From: Clostridia bacterium
Lineage (GTDB): Bacteria > Bacillota_A > Clostridia > Christensenellales > CAG-138
DNA: 18,342 nt
Direction of reading: 5' to 3'
NCBI GenBank assembly: GCA_017553815.1
Contig: JAFZJT010000288.1
Span: 1 to 18,342, forward strand
Program-made: the position numbers and the translations under genes
The notes under the pieces: model-generated
What the model was told of the DNA's origin: nothing
Databases searched by the model: none
The model's input: the letters and a program-made list of their open reading frames with translations, nothing else
Shown here: positions 7,263-15,161 of the stretch, piece by piece
Layout of the letters: each line of letters begins with the position of its first letter
Position numbering within the stretch: position 1 is the stretch's first letter

Positions 7263-7417
7263 GCACCCAAAACGCCTGTAAACTACTGTACAGAACCATA
7301 GATGTAAAATGGGCAAACATGCCCTTTGACAGGAGTTGAACCCCCGCGAAAACCGAATATCGAACAGTTCATAGCCGACTGAGCAAAAAAGTCTGCCTTT
7401 TTTTATTCCACCACCTC

Positions 7418-7450
7418 GCCGATCGTTTGAAAATAACGGTCGGCTTTTTT
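7418..7450 (+). terminator. Intrinsic terminator or attenuator just before a small ORF
   Basis: GCCGATCGTT (7418-7427) pairs with AACGGTCGGC (7435-7444, one G-U pair), followed by six T (7445-7450). It ends 28 nt before the ATG of the 35-codon ORF at 7478, so it either ends upstream transcription or attenuates that ORF. Confidence 0.8.
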
Positions 7451-7477
7451 CATTTCAAGCGAAAGGAGCTTAATACA

Positions 7478-7585
7478 ATGTTATTCACAGAAACTCCAAA
7501 GCTCAGGACTTTGGAACGGCTCATGACGAGCGTACCGAACTTCAGGTCGCAAGGGAGCGGCTATATGGTCCTTCACTGTTTCTAG
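7478..7585 (+). CDS. Small ORF of 35 codons, possibly a truncated mobile-element gene
   Basis: ATG at 7478 is preceded by GAAAGGAG at ideal spacing, which is why the ORF is listed despite its size. The product starts MLFTETPKLRTLERLMTS and ends GYMVLHCF before TAG at 7583. No domain can be assigned. The strong ribosome binding site together with the short length suggests either a genuine small protein or the stump of a longer gene; the following 130 bases hold no continuation in another frame that I can recognise. Confidence 0.35.
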   Translation: MLFTETPKLRTLERLMTSVPNFRSQGSGYMVLHCF

Positions 7586-7651
7586 CCGCCGGAACCCTGC
7601 CACGAAGGATACAGCGCATATTACTGTTAAAGTAATAGCTTCACATCGCTT

Positions 7652-7682
7652 GCAGAGGACACAATACTTTCTCTGCCTTTTT
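7652..7682 (+). terminator. Weak terminator-like hairpin
   Basis: GCAGAG (7652-7657) and CTCTGC (7671-7676) form a 6-bp stem with a 13-nt loop, followed by CTTTTT. It lies between the small ORF and the kinase promoter. Confidence 0.4.
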
Positions 7683-7718
7683 GCTTGAATCCTGATCATC
7701 CGATTTTTAAGTTGCACA

Positions 7719-7748
7719 TTGACATGCGGGGTTAAATAAGGGTATAAT
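7719..7748 (+). promoter_or_regulatory. Promoter of the HipA-fold kinase gene
   Basis: TTGACA (7719-7724), an 18-nt spacer and a perfect TATAAT (7743-7748), followed by the ribosome binding site AAAGGAG (7765-7771) and ATG at 7780. The leader is short, about 25 nt. Confidence 0.75.
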
Positions 7749-7779
7749 AGGTATAAAGAGAGTTAAAGGAGCCGAAGAT

Positions 7780-9300
7780 ATGCCTAACGAAAAGGATCTG
7801 AGCAGAATAACCGAACTGACGGAGCGGATAGAGGCTCTGCCGAGGGGCTATGTTTCAAAAAAGACCATCAGCGGTAAAACATACTGGTATCACCAATGGT
7901 CGCAAAACGGCAGAAAGCAGAGCCGGTATCTGCACGACGGCGAGATAGAGCCGCTTGTGAAGCTTATAGAACAGCGAAAAGCACTGCAGGCGGAGCTGAG
8001 AGAGCTCAGATCGAGTGCGGACGGTGCGCCGGTAGGTGAAAGGCAGACGGAGGAACAAAAGTTGAAATACATTCTGATGCATAAGAAAACGGAAGTGGTT
8101 GAGATCGAGCTTGACGACGTTACGGGCTTCATTCAGCGTATCGGCGAGGTGTACTCGTCCGCGCATCTGCCCGTCGGCGTTTCCGCTGTTCGCGGTCGCC
8201 ACGATCGAGCGGATCTCAATGAATGGTGGACCGACAGATCCATCCCCGCAAGCAGGTCTGGCATACGGGAGGCGCTTGAAACGCTTGAGATATCGAGTAC
8301 GAAAATGCTGCTCGTTCGCTGTTTGGGACTCAGCCTCTCGGATCAGTATTGGATAAAGCCGGAGGGCTCCGAGCTGTCTTGGGAGAGCATAAACTTCTTC
8401 AACAATCCCTTCTCGGACGATATAGGCGACGTGTTGTTCGGTGGAAACAGGAAAGCCGATGCGCTTGATTTCAGCTCGCCTGACAACACCTCGGACGGAA
8501 ACCTCAAAAAGAGATGGAAGATAATGGACGGCAGGCGCTGTCTGATCAAGGGCGGTTCCAACCCGTTCCGTCAGCAGCCGTTCAACGAGGTCATAGCGGC
8601 GGGAATAATGGAGCGCCTCGGCATAGCGCACGTTCCATATTCCGTGATATGGCATAAGGAAGCGCCGTACTCGGTTTGCGAGGATTTCGTGACGGCTGAA
8701 ACGGAGCTTATCCCCGCTTGGCGCATCATGAAAACACAGAAGAAGCCGAACAACGTGTCGATCCATGCGCATTTTCTGCGCTGCGCCGAAGCTCTCGGCA
8801 TACCGGGAGTTCAAGCCTTCATCGACCGAATGATAACCGTGGACTATATCATCGCCAACGAGGACAGACACCTCAACAATTTCGGCGCGATAAGGAACGC
8901 GGAAACCTTGGAATGGCTCGGAATGGCGCCGATCTACGACAGCGGCTCGTCCCTGGGCTACGACAAGGTCGCCGCGGAGATACGTTCCTCAAGGAACGTG
9001 ACCTGCAAGCCGTTCAAAAACGACCATGAGGAACAGTTGAAGCTTGTCTCCGATCTCTCATGGTTCGATCCAAGCAGGCTCTCGGATGTTCATGCGCTCA
9101 TCGAGGATACCCTCTCCGAAGGCGGCGCGGGCGAATACATCGACAAAAACCGTATAACTGCCATAGCCGATGCCGCCGAAAGACGGATAAGGCATATCGC
9201 GGATATCGCCGTTTCCAATAGGCAAAAGCATACGGATTCCACACTCAACGACGTTGAGGAAGACGTGGCAGAGGATTATTTACCTAAAACGAGCGAGTAA
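7780..9300 (+). CDS. HipA-fold kinase-like protein with N-terminal extension
   Basis: A 506-residue protein. Residues 1-80 carry the pattern GYVSKKTISGKTYWYHQW, then GRKQSRYL, then a charged helix (IEQRKALQAELREL); this resembles the short DUF6788-type module seen in phage and recombinase-linked proteins. The middle (about 145-225) includes a segment of the kind preceding HipA-like cores (LGLSLSDQYWIKPEG). The kinase core shows CLIKGG with likely ATP-binding Lys257, the catalytic loop NEDRHLNNFG (360-369) with Asp362 and Asn367, and a metal-binding APIYDSGSSLG (383-393) with Asp387. HipA enzymes phosphorylate proteins such as a tRNA synthetase and normally pair with an HTH antitoxin HipB; no such partner is adjacent. 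It has its own promoter and terminator, so it is a one-gene unit. Substrate and toxicity are unknown. Confidence 0.8.
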   Translation: MPNEKDLSRITELTERIEALPRGYVSKKTISGKTYWYHQWSQNGRKQSRYLHDGEIEPLVKLIEQRKALQAELRELRSSADGAPVGERQTEEQKLKYILMHKKTEVVEIELDDVTGFIQRIGEVYSSAHLPVGVSAVRGRHDRADLNEWWTDRSIPASRSGIREALETLEISSTKMLLVRCLGLSLSDQYWIKPEGSELSWESINFFNNPFSDDIGDVLFGGNRKADALDFSSPDNTSDGNLKKRWKIMDGRRCLIKGGSNPFRQQPFNEVIAAGIMERLGIAHVPYSVIWHKEAPYSVCEDFVTAETELIPAWRIMKTQKKPNNVSIHAHFLRCAEALGIPGVQAFIDRMITVDYIIANEDRHLNNFGAIRNAETLEWLGMAPIYDSGSSLGYDKVAAEIRSSRNVTCKPFKNDHEEQLKLVSDLSWFDPSRLSDVHALIEDTLSEGGAGEYIDKNRITAIADAAERRIRHIADIAVSNRQKHTDSTLNDVEEDVAEDYLPKTSE

Positions 9301-9341
9301 ACAGAATACAAAACACAGGATTAAAGAAGAACCAAATATAG

Positions 9342-9380
9342 GACCACTCGTTTTGCTGTTAGTGAAACGAGCGGTCTTTT
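9342..9380 (+). terminator. Terminator of the kinase gene
   Basis: GACCACTCGTTT (9342-9353) and AAACGAGCGGTC (9365-9376) form a 12-bp stem with one mismatch and an 11-nt loop, followed by TTTT. It lies 42 nt after the kinase stop codon. Confidence 0.75.
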
Positions 9381-9587
9381 ACTTACAGTGCATCGCAAGT
9401 GATAGTGATAAAACACATACGGGATTTCGTTTTTGAGATGAATTACGAAAACGCTCGTCTTTTGCAGCAAGGGGTTTTGTGCGCTTTGGGTAATTGGGGC
9501 TAAACTGTTCGAATCATATCATTATCGAATCGACTTGCAAAACTGCGCACAATCAACATCAGTACCTAAAAATGTACAAACCGAATA

Positions 9588-9616
9588 TTGACATGGCAAC
9601 TCAGCCCTTATATAAT
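9588..9616 (+). promoter_or_regulatory. Perfect-consensus promoter of the cas operon
   Basis: TTGACA (9588-9593), a 17-nt spacer and TATAAT (9611-9616), about 28 nt before the cas3 start. A consensus promoter predicts strong basal expression unless it is repressed; no obvious operator overlaps it. Confidence 0.8.
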
Positions 9617-9644
9617 ATAAGCATCAAGCGTTTCGAGGTGAAGT

Positions 9645-11789
9645 ATGAACACTTCAGAATATCTTGCTCATATCTCTGAGGACAAAAGGCAGCAGACAGT
9701 CCTAGAGCATCTTGAAGGAACGGCAGCGTTATGCGGCGGATTCGCTTCTGCTTTTGGCTGCCGCGAACATGGTGAGGCGATTGGACTGATGCACGATGTG
9801 GGGAAATGCTCCGATGCCTTTCAAAAGAGGCTTTATGGCGGAAGTGTGGTAGATCATGCAACTGCTGGTGCTCTTGAATATGCCAAATTCGACCTGTTGT
9901 GGGCATCATGCTGTATAATCGGTCATCATGGCGGCCTTCCTAATGTTGGGAGCGAGATGGATGGCGATGACAGCCCAACCATGTTCGGGAGACTAAAAAG
10001 AGCGATTCTAAACGGTGCTATACCGGAATATCATCTTCCGATTGCGTCACGCAAGGTTCATTCTCCGGAAGGCTATGGGAAAGATGGCTTAACGGATTCC
10101 TTTATCATACGAATGCTTTATTCCTGCCTTGTGGATGCTGATTATTTGGACACCGAGGCATTTATGCTCGGCGGCTCAAGCGTACGCTCGAAGGGCGAAA
10201 GTATGATTGCTTTGCGTGACAAGCTAAGTGAATTCATTAAGCCGTGGTTTCCGCCGAAAAATGAATTGAATCGTTTGCGCTGTTCCATTCTTAAAAGCTG
10301 CATTCAAAAGGGCGCGGGGAAAAGAGGGCTCTACTCGCTGACCGTTCCCACAGGCGGTGGAAAGACGATCGCCTCTCTTGCATTTGCGCTCAATCATGCG
10401 GTCGAAAACGGATTGGACCGCGTTATCTACGTTATCCCGTACACTTCAATAATCGAACAAACTGCCGACGTTTTCCGGATGGTGCTTGGAGAAAACAACG
10501 TGCTTGAGCATCATTCCGGCTCCGCTGTTGACGTTCCGGATGGAGCAAGCACGCGGACACAATTCAATGCGCTTGCCGCAGAAAACTGGGATGCCCCAAT
10601 CATAGTTACTACTGCAGTACGCTTTTTTGAATCGCTTTATGCAAACCGCTCCTCCGCTTGCAGAAAGCTCCATAATATCGCAAACAGCGTAATAATATTC
10701 GATGAAGCCCAGATGCTTCCTTCGGCGCACTTACGTCCCTGCGTGGCCGCAATGTCGAAGCTTGCTGCAAATTTCAGATCAACGCTCGTACTATGCACGG
10801 CTACTCAGCCAGTGCTTGCGCCACTGTTTTCACAGTATGCTCCGAAGCTTGCTGTGGACGAGATCTGCCCCGATACAGATGGACTTTACCGTGCGCTTAA
10901 GCGCTGCATAATAGATTTCGCGGGCAAGCTTTCAAACGAGGCGCTTGCTTCAAAGCTCGCAAGCGCCGAGCAGGTGCTCTGCATAGTGAACAGCAGGAAG
11001 GCGGCGCAGGAGCTTTACCGCCTGCTTCCTCGCGAGGGCAGCTTCCATCTTTCAACGCTGCTTTATCCGGAGCACAGGCGCGAACTACTCATCGAGATAC
11101 GCAAAAGGCTTTCCGAAGGGCTTCCGTGCCGCGTAGTTTCGACTTCGCTGATCGAGGCGGGAGTTGACGTAGATTTTCCGCTGGTTTATAGGGAAATGAG
11201 CGGTTTGGATTCGATCCTTCAGGCTGCGGGCAGATGCAATAGGGAAGGCAAGCGTCCTGTTGAAGCAAGCAGGACGACCGTTTTTGAAAGCGAATACCCG
11301 TCGCCCGCAATGCTTGGAGTGAATATTGGAGCGGCTAAGGAAACGATCTCGATGCATTTGGACGTGACCACACCAGAGGCGATCGAGTGTTACTTCAGAT
11401 CATTCCTCGATCTTTCCGACAAACAGCATGATGTTTTTGATATTGTCGGTGCATTTGAAAAAGGTATTCATGGCTGCATGCTTCCATTCAAAACAGTGGC
11501 GGAGAGCTTCAGTTTCATAAACGATGCATCGAAAACCGTCTACATTCCAACCGAGAACAATGCAGCGGATATCGCGGCGCTGAAAAACGGCGTTCGCACA
11601 AAGGCTCTGTTTCGCCGCCTTGGCCGTTTCGGCGTTGGTATATACGAAAAACACTTTAACGAACTGCTTGCTTGCGGTGATATAGTTTTGCTTGAAGGCG
11701 AAGCAGCCGTGCTTGAAAACGCCGCTCTCTATGATAAAAACACGGGGCTTTCATCGGAACCGGATAAAGGAAAGGCTCTGTTTTATTAA
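9645..11789 (+). CDS. cas3: CRISPR-associated helicase-nuclease Cas3, type I-C
   Basis: Cas3 is recruited by Cascade bound to its target, unwinds the DNA and degrades it. In this 714-residue protein the N-terminal HD nuclease domain shows HLEG (22-25), MHDVGK (49-54) with the metal-binding His50-Asp51, and IIGHHGG (91-97). The superfamily 2 helicase follows with Walker A VPTGGGKT (234-241), Walker B IFDEAQ (351-356), motif III CTATQP (384-389), motif V TSLIEAGVDVD (500-510) and motif VI QAAGRCNREG (526-535). All expected motifs are intact. The length is in the usual I-C range. The start follows GAGGTG (9635-9640). It is the first gene of the operon, 27 nt ahead of cas5c. Confidence 0.97.
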   Translation: MNTSEYLAHISEDKRQQTVLEHLEGTAALCGGFASAFGCREHGEAIGLMHDVGKCSDAFQKRLYGGSVVDHATAGALEYAKFDLLWASCCIIGHHGGLPNVGSEMDGDDSPTMFGRLKRAILNGAIPEYHLPIASRKVHSPEGYGKDGLTDSFIIRMLYSCLVDADYLDTEAFMLGGSSVRSKGESMIALRDKLSEFIKPWFPPKNELNRLRCSILKSCIQKGAGKRGLYSLTVPTGGGKTIASLAFALNHAVENGLDRVIYVIPYTSIIEQTADVFRMVLGENNVLEHHSGSAVDVPDGASTRTQFNALAAENWDAPIIVTTAVRFFESLYANRSSACRKLHNIANSVIIFDEAQMLPSAHLRPCVAAMSKLAANFRSTLVLCTATQPVLAPLFSQYAPKLAVDEICPDTDGLYRALKRCIIDFAGKLSNEALASKLASAEQVLCIVNSRKAAQELYRLLPREGSFHLSTLLYPEHRRELLIEIRKRLSEGLPCRVVSTSLIEAGVDVDFPLVYREMSGLDSILQAAGRCNREGKRPVEASRTTVFESEYPSPAMLGVNIGAAKETISMHLDVTTPEAIECYFRSFLDLSDKQHDVFDIVGAFEKGIHGCMLPFKTVAESFSFINDASKTVYIPTENNAADIAALKNGVRTKALFRRLGRFGVGIYEKHFNELLACGDIVLLEGEAAVLENAALYDKNTGLSSEPDKGKALFY

Positions 11790-11816
11790 AAATTATAAAT
11801 GAAAGGAAGTGAAAAC

Positions 11817-12479
11817 ATGTCATTTCGCGTTGAGGTCTGGGGCGAGTATGCCTGCTTCTCCAGACCGGAAATGAAGGTGGAAAGAGTTAGCTACGATGTG
11901 ATGACGCCGTCTGCAGCAAGAGGCCTGCTTGAAGCCATCTACTGGCATCCGGGTATGCGCTGGGTGATAGACCGCATCCGCGTGGTGAATCCAATCCGCT
12001 TCACAAACATCAGGCGCAATGAAGTAACGGATAAAGCAAACGCAAGCTCTGCTATGTCTGCGGCAAACAGAAATGAGCTTCCAGCGCCGATCATATCCTC
12101 CGAGTGCATAGCACAACGTGCTACTATGGCTCTGCGTGACGTGCGCTACGTGATCGAGGCGCATTTCGAAATGACGGGTGAGGCGAACCCTACTGATAAT
12201 GAGGGCAAATTCGCCGACATTATGCGTAGGCGGCTAGAAAAAGGACAGTTCTACCATCAACCCTGTTTTGGCACAAGGGAGTTTATTGCGTACTTCAAAC
12301 CATGCGATGCAGTTCCGGAGTGTCCCTCGGAACTTCGCGGCGAGCGCGATCTCGGCTGGATGCTGCTCGATATGGATTATTCGGACAGATCTAATATCAA
12401 GCCGATGTTTTTCAGAGCCTCGCTCCGCGACGGTGTGCTCGATGTGCCGAGGCTAGGCAGTAAGGTGGTGGTAGGATGA
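11817..12479 (+). CDS. cas5c: Cas5c (Cas5d), Cascade subunit and likely crRNA-processing nuclease
   Basis: In type I-C, which lacks Cas6, Cas5c cuts the repeat RNA and then stays on the crRNA 5' handle in Cascade. This 220-residue protein begins MSFRVEVWGEYACFSRPEMK, typical of the family, with PSAARGLLEAIYW (31-43) and QRATMALRDVRYVIEAHF (100-117), and the conserved GQFYHQPCFGTREF (143-156). Tyr42 and His116 are candidates for the Tyr and His of the catalytic set described for Bacillus Cas5d, but I could not align them rigorously. The ATG at 11817 is chosen over one 18 nt upstream because AAGGAAG (11803-11809) sits in front of it and the family starts there. It overlaps cas8c by 4 nt (ATGA), implying translational coupling. 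Confidence 0.95.
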   Translation: MSFRVEVWGEYACFSRPEMKVERVSYDVMTPSAARGLLEAIYWHPGMRWVIDRIRVVNPIRFTNIRRNEVTDKANASSAMSAANRNELPAPIISSECIAQRATMALRDVRYVIEAHFEMTGEANPTDNEGKFADIMRRRLEKGQFYHQPCFGTREFIAYFKPCDAVPECPSELRGERDLGWMLLDMDYSDRSNIKPMFFRASLRDGVLDVPRLGSKVVVG

Positions 12480-14272
12480 TACTTCAGGCGCTTGTTAAAC
12501 TCTATGAGGATCTGCTATCTCGCGGCGAGATCGCATCGGAAGGCTGGAGCCAGGTCAAAATCAGTTATGCTGTCTGCATCGATGAAAACGGCTCGGCACT
12601 TCAGGTCATACCGCAGGTAGTGGAGGAGCTTCGCGGCAAGAAAACCGTGCTGTCTTCGCGGCAGGTCATGCTTCCCGCTCCGGTAACGAAATCCAGTGGT
12701 ATAGTCTCAAACTTTCTTTGGGAAAATGCCGACTATCTTCTCGGAATTCCAAAGGATCCCGAAGACTCGGAAAAATCCGCCAAGCGCTTTGCCGCCTGCC
12801 GCGAGAAACACCATGAGCTCTTGGACGGCATTGAGAGCGATGCAGCAAAGGCGGTACTTGCGTTCTTCGATAATTGGGACAACGCAAATGCGGCGGAGCA
12901 TCCCGAAACACGCGAAATTGCGGATGAACTTCGCAAGGGCTGTAATCTGACCTTCAGATTCAAAGCAGGATTTGTTTCCGATGACGAGGCGATCAAAAGA
13001 GCGTGGAACAATCATTACAGTGCAAGTTCAGGCGAGAAACTTCAATGCCTTGTGACAGGCGAATACGGGCCGTATGAGCCGACACATCCCAAAATCAAGG
13101 GTGTAAATGGCGCACAGTCCTCGGGAGCATCGATAGTTTCATTCAATGCGCCTGCATTTTGTTCCTATGACAGGGAGCAGAATGCCAATGCTCCTGTTGG
13201 TAAATATGCTTCCTTTGCCTATACCACGGCGTTGAATTATCTGCTTGCAGACAAGAACTATGTTCAGCGCATAGGCGATGCGACCGTCGTTTTCTGGGCT
13301 GAAGGAGCAAAGCCGCAGTACAGAGCGCTCTCACTTGCCGCGCTTTTCGGCAACACCGAAAGCAGCGGCTTCACGGATGATGAACTGCAAACTGCAGTAG
13401 CGCGGCTTGCCAAAGGGCTTCCGGTAGAGAAACTCGACGTCGAGGCGGACAGAACTTTCTATATTCTCGGTCTTTCGCCTAACTCTTCAAGGCTGTCGGT
13501 AAGATTCTTTTTGAAGGGCAGCTTCGGCAGCTTTATGAAGAATATCAACGACCACCATGAAAGAATGAGGATAGACAAGCCCTCGTTTGATAAGTTTGAG
13601 ACCGTTCCGCTATGGAAGCTGCTTTCCGAAACCGTTAGACCGAAAAGGGACAATGACGAAAAGGCTAGTATTACCGTGAATCCATTGCTTGCCGGAGCAG
13701 TTACAAGAAGCGTATTCACAGGAATCCAATATCCGAGTTCTCTTATAGAAAGCATTATGCTTAGGGTGCGAACTGATCATATTGGAGGCAAGCGTAAAGA
13801 AGAGACTGAGAAGCGCGAGTTTGCTATTAGAGAATACCATAGAGCTGCCATTATTAAGGCGTATTATCTTAAGAACCCAAACCAAGGCTGTCCAAAGGAG
13901 GTATTGACAGTGAGTCTTAATGAATCCAGTACAAATACTGCCTATAATCTTGGCAGGCTGTTCTCGGTTTATGAAGCCGTGCAGCAAAAAGCAAATCCCG
14001 ATATCGGGACAACAATAAGAGACAAGTATTTCTGCTCCGCAGCGGCAACGCCCGCAACTATCTTCCCCGTGCTCAACAATCTCTGCAAGATGCACCTGCG
14101 AAAGCTCGATGATGATGGCTTGAGAATCTATTTCGAAAAGCTTATCGGCGAGATTAAGGGTAAATTCGGTGAGAAATACCCGCTTAGGCTCAGCCTTCCA
14201 GAGCAAGGCTCATTTGACCTCGGATACTACCATCAAACACAAAAACGCTTTACCAAAAAGGAGGAAAACTGA
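12476..14272 (+). CDS. cas8c: Cas8c (Csd1), large Cascade subunit
   Basis: The large subunit recognises the PAM and helps load target DNA into Cascade. The 598-residue product carries the family landmarks MLPAPVTKSSG and FLWENADYLLG (65-90), then CLVTGEYGPYEPTHPKIKG (191-209), GAQSSGASIVSFNAPAFCSY (212-231) and YASFAYTTALNYLL (244-257). The C-terminal 120 residues are the helical small-subunit region, also translated on its own (see Cas11c). The start ATG overlaps the cas5c stop codon; AAGGTGG (12462-12468) in the end of cas5c can serve as ribosome binding site. cas7c starts one nucleotide after its stop codon. Confidence 0.95.
   Translation: MILQALVKLYEDLLSRGEIASEGWSQVKISYAVCIDENGSALQVIPQVVEELRGKKTVLSSRQVMLPAPVTKSSGIVSNFLWENADYLLGIPKDPEDSEKSAKRFAACREKHHELLDGIESDAAKAVLAFFDNWDNANAAEHPETREIADELRKGCNLTFRFKAGFVSDDEAIKRAWNNHYSASSGEKLQCLVTGEYGPYEPTHPKIKGVNGAQSSGASIVSFNAPAFCSYDREQNANAPVGKYASFAYTTALNYLLADKNYVQRIGDATVVFWAEGAKPQYRALSLAALFGNTESSGFTDDELQTAVARLAKGLPVEKLDVEADRTFYILGLSPNSSRLSVRFFLKGSFGSFMKNINDHHERMRIDKPSFDKFETVPLWKLLSETVRPKRDNDEKASITVNPLLAGAVTRSVFTGIQYPSSLIESIMLRVRTDHIGGKRKEETEKREFAIREYHRAAIIKAYYLKNPNQGCPKEVLTVSLNESSTNTAYNLGRLFSVYEAVQQKANPDIGTTIRDKYFCSAAATPATIFPVLNNLCKMHLRKLDDDGLRIYFEKLIGEIKGKFGEKYPLRLSLPEQGSFDLGYYHQTQKRFTKKEEN
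13894..13901 (+). promoter_or_regulatory. Internal ribosome binding site within cas8c
   Basis: AAAGGAGG followed by T (13894-13902) is the closest match to the anti-Shine-Dalgarno complement in the cas operon, yet it lies deep inside the cas8c coding sequence. An in-frame GTG starts at 13910, exactly 8 nt after the GG. It sets the start of Cas11c. Confidence 0.85.
13910..14272 (+). CDS. cas11c: Cas11c, small Cascade subunit translated from inside cas8c
   Basis: In type I-C systems the small subunit is made by internal translation initiation within cas8c, and Cascade contains both products. Here GTG at 13910 is codon 479 of cas8c, in frame, with an excellent AAAGGAGG 8 nt upstream. The product would be 120 residues beginning (M)SLNESSTNTAYNLGRL, predominantly helical, the size expected for Cas11c. 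A TTG at 13904 is in frame too but only 2 nt from the ribosome binding site, so it is unlikely. It would bind along the Cascade belly and stabilise the non-target strand. The assignment rests on position, size and initiation signals, not on a separate domain match. Confidence 0.85.
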   Translation: MSLNESSTNTAYNLGRLFSVYEAVQQKANPDIGTTIRDKYFCSAAATPATIFPVLNNLCKMHLRKLDDDGLRIYFEKLIGEIKGKFGEKYPLRLSLPEQGSFDLGYYHQTQKRFTKKEEN

Positions 14273-14273
14273 T

Positions 14274-15161
14274 ATGGAACCCATCAAAAACCGCTATGAT
14301 TTTATCGTTCTCTTCGATGTTGAGAACGGCAACCCAAACGGTGATCCCGATGCGGGCAATATGCCTCGCATCGATCACGAAACAGGCTTTGGACTGGTTA
14401 CCGACGTTTGCCTTAAGCGGAAGATCAGGAACTATGTTGAGACTGTTCGCGAGGACGAGCACGGCTATCGCATCTATATCAAGGCTGGCGTGCCGCTCAA
14501 CAGGAGCGATGCCGAGGCCTGCGAGCATTTCGGCGCTACACCCGAAAAACTCAAGGAACGCAAAAAGTCCGACCCTGATATAGACCGCAAGCTTCGCGAC
14601 TATATGTGCGAAAACTTCTATGATATCCGCACTTTCGGCGCTGTAATGACAACCTTTGTCAAAGGTGCGCTGAACTGCGGTCAGGTTCGCGGTCCCGTTC
14701 AGCTTGGCTTTGCAAGGAGCATCGATCCCGTGTTTCCCCAGGATGTTACTATAACTCGTGTTACTATTACGACCGAGAAAGATGCAGAGAAAAAAAGCAC
14801 CGAGTTTGGCAACAAATATATTTTGCCATATGCTCTTTACCGCTGCGAAGGCTTTGTATCCGCAAATCTTGCACGTAAGACCACAGGCTTTTCAGAGGAT
14901 GATCTCGAGCTGCTTTGGGAAGCAATTCTCAATATGTTCGAGAACGACCGCTCTGCCGCAAGGGGCATGATGGCGGTGCGCGAGCTCATCATCTTCAAGC
15001 ATGATTCCGAGCTCGGCAATGCGCCCGCGCATAAGCTCTTCGACCTTGTTCGCATCACGAGGGATCCCGAACTGATCGCGCCGCGCTCCTATTCCGACTA
15101 TACGGTTGAGATTGACGAGAGCGGACTCCCCGCGGGCGTCAGTATCATCAGGAAGAGTTGA
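14274..15161 (+). CDS. cas7c: Cas7c (Csd2), Cascade backbone subunit
   Basis: Multiple Cas7 copies polymerise along the crRNA spacer and form the Cascade backbone. The 295-residue protein opens with RYDFIVLFDVENGNPNGDPD (7-26) and continues PRIDHETGFGLVTDVCLKRK (31-50), the family signature, then DIRTFGAVM (117-125) and GQVRGPVQLGFARSIDPV (136-153). The ATG at 14274 is chosen for AAGGAGG (14258-14264) with 9-nt spacing and because the family begins there; the frame is open for 35 codons further upstream but inside cas8c. The strong ribosome binding site fits the high copy number needed. The stop codon overlaps the cas4 start by one base. Confidence 0.96.
   Translation: MEPIKNRYDFIVLFDVENGNPNGDPDAGNMPRIDHETGFGLVTDVCLKRKIRNYVETVREDEHGYRIYIKAGVPLNRSDAEACEHFGATPEKLKERKKSDPDIDRKLRDYMCENFYDIRTFGAVMTTFVKGALNCGQVRGPVQLGFARSIDPVFPQDVTITRVTITTEKDAEKKSTEFGNKYILPYALYRCEGFVSANLARKTTGFSEDDLELLWEAILNMFENDRSAARGMMAVRELIIFKHDSELGNAPAHKLFDLVRITRDPELIAPRSYSDYTVEIDESGLPAGVSIIRKS

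Larger units (their letters stand above)
7067..7477. other. Non-coding spacer with palindrome and terminators
   Basis: No ORF with a ribosome binding site is seen here. The identifiable elements are the 44-bp palindrome (7182-7225) and two terminators (7239-7262, 7418-7450), listed separately. A lone TTGACA at 7326-7331 has no -10 box at proper spacing. The remaining sequence (7067-7181 and 7263-7417) shows nothing I recognise. Confidence 0.5.
9301..9644. other. Intergenic region between kinase and cas operon
   Basis: It contains the kinase terminator (9342-9380) and the cas operon promoter (9588-9616). Between them, 9381-9587 shows no gene, repeat or structured element that I can support. 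Confidence 0.6.

Noticed and set aside
7326..7350. Possible reverse-strand tRNA 3' end around GAGTTGAACCCCC
   Set aside because: Only two or three of the five T-stem pairs form and no cloverleaf can be drawn.
7855..8871. 338-codon open frame on the minus strand opposite the kinase gene
   Set aside because: It is a shadow of the real gene: the plus-strand frame carries kinase motifs, a promoter and a ribosome binding site, while this one has no recognisable domain.
9494..9679. 61-codon ORF overlapping the cas promoter and the start of cas3
   Set aside because: It lacks a ribosome binding site, crosses the perfect-consensus promoter and is out of frame with cas3.
14169..14273. Upstream start for Cas7c at 14169
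   Set aside because: It lies within cas8c, has no suitable ribosome binding site and would add 35 residues absent from the family.
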